A DNA stretch of 11,127 bases, from assembly GCA_007123625.1 (NCBI GenBank), contig SKKS01000259.1, positions 1 to 11,127 of the forward strand, read 5' to 3'. Origin of the DNA: Paracoccaceae bacterium (GTDB taxonomy: Bacteria; Pseudomonadota; Alphaproteobacteria; Rhodobacterales; Rhodobacteraceae). Within the stretch, counting starts at the first letter, position 1. Each line of letters opens with the position of its first letter. A model generated the notes under the pieces. It was not told the origin of the DNA. It ran no database searches and was given only the letters and a program-made list of their open reading frames with translations. A program made the position numbers and the translations under genes. Positions 1-5,587 of the stretch are shown here, piece by piece.

Positions 1-1
1 G

Positions 2-445
2 CCGGTGTTGCGCGCGCACCCGCCGGGCGGCATGGTGCAGGCCGCCATCGTCGACATCCATTGCGAGGCCACCTCCGAAAAGGTCGCGCTCGGCTACTGG
101 TGTGACGGGCGTGCCAGCCTTGCGGTCGGCACCCACACCCATGTGCCCACCGCCGACGCGCGCATCCTGCCGCGCGGAACGGCTTTCCTGAGTGATGCGG
201 GCATGTGCGGCGATTATGACAGCGTGATCGGCATGGCCAAGGACGAACCCATGCGCCGCTTCGTCACCGGCATGGGCAAGGGCCGGTTCGAACCCGCCAC
301 CGGGCCGGTTACGCTGTGCGGCGTGTACGCGGAAACCGACGATCGCACGGGCCGCGCCCAACGCGTGGTGCCAGTGCGGATCGGCGGGCATCTGGGGGCC
401 GAGGGTCCGTTGCCCTTCGATCCCGGGAGCCCCTCAACGCCATGA
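2..445 (+). CDS. YmdB-like TIGR00282 family metallophosphoesterase, 3' part (5' end outside window)
   Basis: The open frame enters from the left edge, so only about the last 147 residues are present and the true start is not seen. The fragment matches the C-terminal half of the TIGR00282/YmdB (DR1281-like) calcineurin-like phosphoesterases. It has HCEATSEK, then DGRASLAVGTHTHVPTAD with the metal-binding H-x-H pair, then ILPRGTAFLSDAGMCGDYDSVIGM. In this family a two-metal centre hydrolyses phosphodiesters, and B. subtilis YmdB acts on 2',3'-cAMP; the substrate here is unknown. The N-terminal Asp, Glu and Asn metal ligands lie outside the window. The stop is TGA at 443-445, and the EamA transporter begins 22 bp later on the same strand, so the two are probably cotranscribed. 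The family call is firm; the biological role is not. Confidence 0.9.
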   Translation, partial: PVLRAHPPGGMVQAAIVDIHCEATSEKVALGYWCDGRASLAVGTHTHVPTADARILPRGTAFLSDAGMCGDYDSVIGMAKDEPMRRFVTGMGKGRFEPATGPVTLCGVYAETDDRTGRAQRVVPVRIGGHLGAEGPLPFDPGSPSTP

Positions 446-467
446 CCCCTCCCAGGACCCGCGCCCG

Positions 468-1427
468 ATGACCGCCCGCGCCTGGTCCCTGCAACCGTTC
501 TTCGCCGCCGCCCTGCCTTGGGCCGGGCTTGTCGCGGTGGGCGCGGCCTGGGGCGCAGGGGCGCCGCTGGTCCGGATTGCCCGGCTTGACGGCTACACGC
601 CCTTTGCCATCGTCTTCTGGCATTCGGTGCTGGGGCTGCTGACGCTGGGGGGCATCCTGATGATCCGCAGGCGGCTGAGCATCCCGCGCGACCCTGCATC
701 GCTGAAGCTGTATCTGGCGGTGGCGCTGTTCGGGATCGTTCTTCCACATCTGGCCGCGTTCTGGGCGCTGGCGCATGTACCCGCGGCCGCGCATTCGGTG
801 ATCATCGCGCTGGTGCCGCTGTTCGCGCTGATGCTCGCCCTTGGCCTGCGCATCGAACGCTTTCGCGTGGTGCGCTTTCTGGGGCTGATGCTGGGCGCGG
901 GCGCGGTAGCGCTTCTGATCCTGCCCGAAGCCAGCCTGCCGCCCGGGACCGCGAACGCCTTCGTGCTGGTCAGCATGATCGCGCCCTTGTGCTACGCGCT
1001 CGAAGGGCTGGTGATCAGCCATTTCAGCCGCTCGCAGGCGGGCCCCATGCAGACATTGTTCGGCGCGACCGCCATCGCGCTGGTGCTGGTGGCGCCGTTC
1101 GCGCTGGCCGGGGGCGCCGGGGCGATGCCGCTGCAACCCTGGGCGGCGGCGGAATGGGCGGTGGCGATTTCGGGGATCGGCGGCGCACTGGCCTATGCGG
1201 GCTATGTGGCGATCCTGCGCCGTGCCGGGTCTGTCTTTGGCGCGCAGGTCGCTTATGTGGTCACCGCCAGCGGCGTGTTCTGGGCTATGCTGCTTCTGGG
1301 CGAACGCCCGTCGCCGTGGCTCTGGGGGGCGCTGGCGCTGCTGTTCGCGGGGCTGCTGCTGGTGCAACCGCGTCCCGGCGTGCTGCCCGGACCTCCGGTG
1401 TCGCCTGCATCGACACAGGGGCGCTGA
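468..1427 (+). CDS. EamA/DMT superfamily transporter
   Basis: A 319-residue integral membrane protein of the drug/metabolite transporter superfamily. About ten hydrophobic segments can be drawn (near residues 11-32, 43-65, 80-100, 105-127, 135-153, 163-184, 195-215, 228-249, 258-277 and 283-300). They form two EamA repeats of five helices each. The segment LLLGERPSPWLWGALALLFAGLLL (residues 275-298, with GE at 278-279) is typical of the end of the second EamA repeat. Family members export or import amino acids, nucleotides or other small metabolites at the cytoplasmic membrane. Nothing here identifies the substrate. The ATG at 468 follows a modest AGGA (454-457) ten bases upstream. The short cytosolic tail after residue 300 is rich in Pro, Gly and Ser. 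It lies 22 bp after the phosphoesterase gene, which suggests one transcript. Confidence 0.88.
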   Translation: MTARAWSLQPFFAAALPWAGLVAVGAAWGAGAPLVRIARLDGYTPFAIVFWHSVLGLLTLGGILMIRRRLSIPRDPASLKLYLAVALFGIVLPHLAAFWALAHVPAAAHSVIIALVPLFALMLALGLRIERFRVVRFLGLMLGAGAVALLILPEASLPPGTANAFVLVSMIAPLCYALEGLVISHFSRSQAGPMQTLFGATAIALVLVAPFALAGGAGAMPLQPWAAAEWAVAISGIGGALAYAGYVAILRRAGSVFGAQVAYVVTASGVFWAMLLLGERPSPWLWGALALLFAGLLLVQPRPGVLPGPPVSPASTQGR

Positions 1428-1515
1428 CAGGCACCGGCGTGGCCGACGATCGCCGGAAACCACTTGCACCCCTGGGGCGTTCCGGGCTTGACTGCTGCGA
1501 CACCTGCGCAACCGC

Positions 1516-1521
1516 AAGGAG
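1516..1521 (+). promoter_or_regulatory. Ribosome binding site of the SLC13 permease gene
   Basis: AAGGAG lies 12 bases before the ATG at 1534. It is a strong Shine-Dalgarno core at slightly long spacing and supports that start codon. Confidence 0.6.
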
Positions 1522-1533
1522 ACCGCGCCCCGC

Positions 1534-3426
1534 ATGATCGGACTGGACCTTTCCCCGACAACCGAGGCGATACTGGCATTGGCCATCGTCTTCGGCATGT
1601 TCGTGGCCTTCATGCGCGAGATCTATCCGGTCGAGGTTGTGGCCATTGCCGGGGCCGCCTTGATGCTGTTGCTTGGGCTTCTGCCGTTTCAGGACGGATT
1701 GGCGGTGTTCTCCAACCATGCGCCCTGGACCATCGCCGCGCTGTTCATCATCGTGGGCGCACTGGTGCGCACCGGCACGCTGGACTGGATCACCCAGTTC
1801 GCCGGCCGCAACGTGAAGCAGCGCCCGGTGCTGACTCTGGCCGCGCTGACGCTGACGGTCCTGTTCCTGTCGGCGTTCGTGAACAACACGCCGATCGTGG
1901 TGGTGATGATCCCGATTTTCATCCAGCTTGCCCGCCAGATGGGAACATCGGCCTCGAAGGTGCTGATACCACTGAGTTACTTTTCCATCTTCGGCGGCAC
2001 GATCACGCTGGTCGGGACCTCGACCAACCTGCTGGTGGACGGGGTGGCGCAGACACAGGGGCTTGCCCCGTTCAGCATTTTCGAAATCACGCTGGCGGGG
2101 TTGGCGATGGCGGTTGTGGGGGTGGTGTATCTGGCCACGGTGGGTCGGTTCCTGCTGCCCGAACGCGATTCCCTGAGCATGCTGCTCTCGGATCGCTCGC
2201 GCATGAAGTATTTCACCGAGGTCGTGATCCCCGAGAATTCGTCCCTGATCGGCAAGCCGCTGGCCGAGGTTGACATTTTCAAGCGTGAAGGGGCGCGGGT
2301 GATCGACGTGTTGCGCGGCGATGCCTCGCTCAGGCGCGATTTCTCGGCTGTGGAGCTGGCGGCTGGTGACCGTGTCGTGCTGCGCACCGCAATCGCCGAG
2401 GTGCTGGGCCTGAAGAAGAACAAGGACGTGGCCACACCGAATGACGCCGACGACGCGAAATCCAAATCCGACGAAGGCAGCAAGTCGGATGCGGACGCCG
2501 AACAACCGGCCACGCCCTCGGATGCGCGCCAGGAACCTGGGCAGCAAAATGTGCAGCGGCTGTCGTCGGTCAAGACCGCCACGGTCGAGGCTCTGATCGC
2601 TCCGGGCTGCCGGATGGTCGGGCGGCCACTGGGATCGCTGCGCCTGCGGCGGCGCTACGGTGTCTATCCGCTGGCTGTGCACCGGCGCAACCAGAACATC
2701 GGGCGCAATCTGGACGACCTGGTGGTGCGCGTGGGTGATACGCTGCTGCTGGAAGGCGCGCCCGAGGATATCCAGCGACTGGCCACCGACATGGACATGC
2801 TGGACATTGCCCAGCCCACCGAACGCGCTTATCGTCGCAAGCATGCCCCTATCGTGATCATTACCCTGGCGGCCATTGTCGGGCTGTCGGCCCTGGGCCT
2901 TGCACCGATTCTGGCGTTGTCGCTGCTGGGTGTGGCGGTGGTCCTGCTGACCCGCTGCATCGACGCCGAAGAGGCGTTCGGCTTCATCGACGGGCGCCTT
3001 CTGGCACTGATATTCGGGATGCTGGCGGTCGGCGCAGGTCTTGAAAAGTCGGGCGCGGTGCAGTTGATCGTCAATGCGACGGTCCCCGCGCTGAGCACCA
3101 TGCCGCCGGTTCTGCTGATCCTGTCGGTCTATGCCCTGACTTCGATACTGACCGAGCTTGTGACCAACAACGCCGTCGCAGTTGTGCTGACACCCATAGC
3201 CATCGGGCTGGGCGTGGCGCTTGGGGTCGATCCCCGCCCGCTTGTAGTGGCGGTGATGCTGGCGGCCTCGGCCAGTTTCGCCACGCCCATCGGCTACCAG
3301 ACCAACACGCTGGTCTATGGCCCCGGCGGCTATCACTTCACTGATTTCATGAAGGTCGGCATTCCGCTCAATGTGCTCATGGCAGTGACGGCAAGCCTTG
3401 TAATCCCGCTGATCTGGCCGCTCTGA
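1534..3426 (+). CDS. SLC13 family permease with two TrkA-C (RCK_C) domains
   Basis: A 630-residue membrane transporter of the ion transporter/DASS group (CitMHS/ArsB-like fold). The N-terminal membrane half (about residues 8-208) carries FVNNTPIVVVMIPI (N117-N118-T119) and GGTITLVGTSTNLLVDG. The C-terminal half (about 440-630) carries ELVTNNAVAVVLTPI (T544-N545-N546) and SFATPIGYQTNTLVYGPGGY. Such paired Asn/Thr motifs form the substrate and sodium site in this superfamily. Two TrkA-C regulatory domains sit between the halves, at about residues 225-292 and 345-425. They are separated by a Lys/Asp/Ser-rich linker of about 50 residues (293-343) that looks disordered. Known relatives move dicarboxylates, sulfate or other anions; the substrate cannot be read from the sequence. 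The start is supported by AAGGAG at 1516-1521. The gene lies 106 bp after the DMT transporter and 76 bp before the ackA-pduL start. Confidence 0.88.
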   Translation: MIGLDLSPTTEAILALAIVFGMFVAFMREIYPVEVVAIAGAALMLLLGLLPFQDGLAVFSNHAPWTIAALFIIVGALVRTGTLDWITQFAGRNVKQRPVLTLAALTLTVLFLSAFVNNTPIVVVMIPIFIQLARQMGTSASKVLIPLSYFSIFGGTITLVGTSTNLLVDGVAQTQGLAPFSIFEITLAGLAMAVVGVVYLATVGRFLLPERDSLSMLLSDRSRMKYFTEVVIPENSSLIGKPLAEVDIFKREGARVIDVLRGDASLRRDFSAVELAAGDRVVLRTAIAEVLGLKKNKDVATPNDADDAKSKSDEGSKSDADAEQPATPSDARQEPGQQNVQRLSSVKTATVEALIAPGCRMVGRPLGSLRLRRRYGVYPLAVHRRNQNIGRNLDDLVVRVGDTLLLEGAPEDIQRLATDMDMLDIAQPTERAYRRKHAPIVIITLAAIVGLSALGLAPILALSLLGVAVVLLTRCIDAEEAFGFIDGRLLALIFGMLAVGAGLEKSGAVQLIVNATVPALSTMPPVLLILSVYALTSILTELVTNNAVAVVLTPIAIGLGVALGVDPRPLVVAVMLAASASFATPIGYQTNTLVYGPGGYHFTDFMKVGIPLNVLMAVTASLVIPLIWPL

Positions 3427-3492
3427 GCGTGCACACCTTTGACATGCCTAATGCGCGATGGCAGGGGTTGGCGGCGCGCGAGTGACCGTACC

Positions 3493-3497
3493 GGAGG
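3493..3497 (+). promoter_or_regulatory. Ribosome binding site fixing the ackA-pduL start
   Basis: GGAGG lies five bases before the ATG at 3503, which opens the canonical acetate kinase N-terminus MRILVFNAGSSSLK. This favours 3503 over the in-frame ATG at 3458, whose extra residues (MAGVGGARVTVPEDV) lie upstream of the family's normal start. Confidence 0.8.
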
Positions 3498-3502
3498 ACG
3501 TT

Positions 3503-5317
3503 ATGCGGATACTGGTGTTCAACGCAGGCTCTTCCAGCCTGAAATTTGGTGTGTTCGACCTGCAGCCGGGCGCGGCGCTGGAGCAGGCGGCGCATGTGTT
3601 CAAGGGCAGCTTCGACCGCTTCGGCGCCGATGGCTGCGATCTGGTCACCGGCGTCGACACGCGCGAGCGCGCCCGCGCACCGCACCGCACCCTGGCCGAA
3701 GCGATCGCCGCCGTGCCCGCCCTGCTGGACGGCGCCGCGATCGCCACGCCCGACGCCATCGCCCACCGTATTGCCCACGGTGGTACCGAATTCACGGCGG
3801 CGGCGGAGCTGACCCTCGAAGCGCTTGCCCGAATCGAACGGCTGACGCCGCTGGCACCGCTGCACAACCCCGCCAACATCGAAGGCGTGCGCGTGGCCAC
3901 GGCCTGCTGGCCCGATGTGCCGCAATGGGGCGTGTTCGACACCGCGTTTCACCTGAGCCAGCCCGCCCGCGCCACCACCTATGCCGTGCCGCAGGCCTGG
4001 CGCGACGCGGGGCTGCGGCGGTTCGGGTTTCACGGCACTTCGCACAAATACGTCGCCCACCGCACCGCCGGGGCGTTGCGCACCGACCTGCGCGACCTGC
4101 GCCTCATCAGCCTGCACCTGGGCAACGGCGCGTCGGTCTGCGCCATCAATCGCGGCCAGAGCATGGACACCTCGATGGGTATGACACCGCTGGAAGGGCT
4201 GGTCATGGGCACCCGCCCCGGCGATCTGGACCCCGGCGTGTTCGGGTTCCTGCAGCGCAACCTGGGACTGGACATCGACACGATCGAGGCCGCACTGAAC
4301 AGCGACAGCGGGTTGAAGGGGTTGGCGGGGTCATCCGACATGCGCGATGTCGAAGCCCGCGCTGCCGACGGGGACTCGCAGGCGCAACTCGCGATCCATG
4401 TCTACGCCTATCGCGCGCGCAAATACATCGGCGCCTATGCGGCCGCGATGGGCGGGCTTGATGCGCTGGTGTTCACCGGCGGCATCGGCGAGAATTCTCC
4501 CTCCATGCGGCGGCGGATCTGCGACGGGTTGGAATTCATGGGCCTGAAACTGCACCATGACCGCAACATGGCCATCGACCTTGCGGACCGCGCCGCGCCG
4601 CAGATCCAGGCCTATGGCGCACGGGTGCAGGTGCTGGTGACGGAAACCGCCGAACAGCTGATGATCGCGCACGAAGTCGCCACCGCCCGCGCGGACGCCC
4701 TGCCCGCGCCGCCCCCCATTCCCGTCGCCGTTTCCGCCCGGCATGTGCATCTGGACGCCACGACCGTGGCGGCGCTGTTCGGTCCCGGCTACACACTTAC
4801 CCCCGGCAAGCCCCTGCGCCAGCCCGGCAACTGGGCCGCCAAAGAACGCGTGACCCTTGAAGGGCCAAAAGGCCGGATCGAACGGGTGGCGATCCTCGGA
4901 CCTTTGCGCAACCGTACACAGATCGAGGTCTCGCGCACCGACAGTTTTGCGCTCGGCATCGACGCGCCGGTGCGTCAGAGCGGCGATCTGGATGGGACGC
5001 CGCGTGTGCGCCTGATCGGCCCGGCGGGCAGCATCGACACGGATGGGCTGATCATCGCCGCGCGCCATATCCACATGCACCCCGACGACGCCGCGCGCAT
5101 GGGCGTGGCCGATGGCGATTGCGTCGATGTGAACCTCAGCCACGCCGCCCGCGCGCTGACCTTCGCGCATGTTCTGGTTCGGGTGCAGCCCAATGCCTTT
5201 ACCGAAATGCACATCGACACCGACGAGGCCAACGCCGCCGGCATCGGCAGCGCCACCGAAGGCGAGATCGTGCCCGAAATGGCGGTGACGGCGCTGGCGC
5301 CACGCAGCGCAAGCTAA
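3503..5317 (+). CDS. Acetate/propionate kinase fused to PduL-type phosphotransacylase
   Basis: A 604-residue cytosolic protein joining two consecutive enzymes. Residues 1 to about 398 are acetate kinase: NAGSSSLK (N7, S10, S12), HRIAHGG (R89), GVFDTAFH (D146), FGFHGTSHKY (H177), MGTRPGD (R238), GGIGENSP, and E384 near the domain end. These match the catalytic set known from Methanosarcina AckA. After a short Ala/Pro-rich linker, residues about 407-598 are a PduL (PTAC, two repeats) phosphate acyltransferase: ARHVH (H414, H416), GPLRNRTQIE (R469, E475), ARHIH (H522, H524) and EMHIDTDEANA (H570). These are the zinc ligands and catalytic Arg known for PduL. Predicted net reaction: acyl-CoA + Pi + ADP to acyl acid + CoA + ATP, or the reverse. 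There is no microcompartment targeting extension or shell gene nearby. Acetyl-CoA or propionyl-CoA could be the substrate. The two-domain assignment is firm; bifunctionality is inferred. Confidence 0.93.
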   Translation: MRILVFNAGSSSLKFGVFDLQPGAALEQAAHVFKGSFDRFGADGCDLVTGVDTRERARAPHRTLAEAIAAVPALLDGAAIATPDAIAHRIAHGGTEFTAAAELTLEALARIERLTPLAPLHNPANIEGVRVATACWPDVPQWGVFDTAFHLSQPARATTYAVPQAWRDAGLRRFGFHGTSHKYVAHRTAGALRTDLRDLRLISLHLGNGASVCAINRGQSMDTSMGMTPLEGLVMGTRPGDLDPGVFGFLQRNLGLDIDTIEAALNSDSGLKGLAGSSDMRDVEARAADGDSQAQLAIHVYAYRARKYIGAYAAAMGGLDALVFTGGIGENSPSMRRRICDGLEFMGLKLHHDRNMAIDLADRAAPQIQAYGARVQVLVTETAEQLMIAHEVATARADALPAPPPIPVAVSARHVHLDATTVAALFGPGYTLTPGKPLRQPGNWAAKERVTLEGPKGRIERVAILGPLRNRTQIEVSRTDSFALGIDAPVRQSGDLDGTPRVRLIGPAGSIDTDGLIIAARHIHMHPDDAARMGVADGDCVDVNLSHAARALTFAHVLVRVQPNAFTEMHIDTDEANAAGIGSATEGEIVPEMAVTALAPRSAS

Positions 5318-5416
5318 TCAAGGGGCCGGGCCCAAGACGCGCGGCCCGTCCATTTCCCCGCCCCCGCCCCATTGTTGCCGGTTTTCGCGGTAATCCTGCA
5401 CGAATAACAACCTTGT

Positions 5417-5444
5417 CTGTGGTTGCCGCACAACGGCACCACAG
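5417..5444 (+). terminator. Long hairpin between ackA-pduL and glgP (terminator or leader structure)
   Basis: The left arm CTGTGG-T-TGCCG (5417-5428, with T5423 bulged) pairs with the right arm CGGCA-CCACAG (5434-5444) around the loop CACAA. This gives 11 base pairs with one bulged base. It is followed by CTTGGTCTCCTTGTTC, which is pyrimidine-rich and half T but has no clean T run. It starts 100 bp after the ackA-pduL stop and ends about 140 bp before the likely glgP start. It could terminate ackA-pduL transcripts or shape the 5' leader of a read-through transcript. Confidence 0.45.
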
Positions 5445-5518
5445 CTTGGTCTCCTTGTTCGCAAAAACCGCTTGCATCCGGACCCACGAGCATGATGAAC
5501 CAGATCAAAGCCGCCTTC

Positions 5519-5530
5519 GATAGCGCTATC
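5519..5530. promoter_or_regulatory. Perfect 12-bp palindrome, candidate LacI-family operator upstream of glgP
   Basis: GATAGCGCTATC is identical to its own reverse complement. Its centre AGCGCT has the central CG step typical of LacI-family operators, many of which control sugar and glucan genes in Proteobacteria. It lies 57 bp before the likely glgP start at 5588. TATCAT (5527-5532), which matches the sigma-70 -10 consensus at five of six positions, overlaps its right half, although no good -35 element lies at standard spacing. A bound repressor could therefore block initiation. No LacI-type regulator gene is in the window. Confidence 0.45.
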
Positions 5531-5578
5531 ATTCCGACTGCCTTCTGCCCCGAAACCGGCAGGACGCCCCCCCGACAC

Positions 5579-5582
5579 GAGG
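5579..5582 (+). promoter_or_regulatory. Ribosome binding site supporting the glgP start at 5588
   Basis: GAGG lies five bases before the ATG at 5588. The upstream in-frame ATG pair at 5492/5495 has no comparable purine-rich site. The 96 bases between the two starts carry codons unusual for this genome style (GTA, AGG, CGA, GCT) and the operator-like palindrome. Confidence 0.55.
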
Positions 5583-5587
5583 CCGTA

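Noticed and set aside
1434..1456. CCGGCG / CGCCGG inverted repeat after the DMT gene as terminator
   Set aside because: Short stem, 11-base loop and a following GAAACCA without T run; insufficient support.
309..1613. 434-codon minus-strand open frame across the phosphoesterase end and DMT gene
   Set aside because: It is an antisense shadow, rich in Arg, Gln and His, and spans two real genes on the other strand.
1285..3336. 683-codon open frame on the minus strand opposite the SLC13 permease
   Set aside because: Its product is a Gln/His/Arg/Asp-rich string with no recognisable domain, as expected opposite a GC-rich gene with strong third-position bias. The plus-strand frame has clear SLC13 and TrkA-C motifs.
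3458..3502. Earlier in-frame ATG (3458) as the ackA-pduL start
   Set aside because: No good ribosome site before it, whereas GGAGG sits five bases before 3503, where the canonical acetate kinase N-terminus begins.
3503..5317. Bacterial microcompartment locus suggested by the PduL domain
   Set aside because: No shell protein, aldehyde dehydrogenase or encapsulation peptide is visible in the window; the PduL part is at the C-terminus of a kinase.
5323..5347. GGGCCG / CGGCCC inverted repeat just after the ackA-pduL stop as terminator
   Set aside because: Only a 6-bp stem with a 13-base loop and no T run; common by chance in such GC-rich DNA.
5423..5587. Earlier glgP starts (TTG 5423, ATG 5492/5495)
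   Set aside because: They lack clear ribosome sites, use codons atypical of the gene and run through the hairpin or operator-like palindrome. The start at 5588 has GAGG at good spacing and gives a normal family length. The 5492 start cannot be fully excluded.
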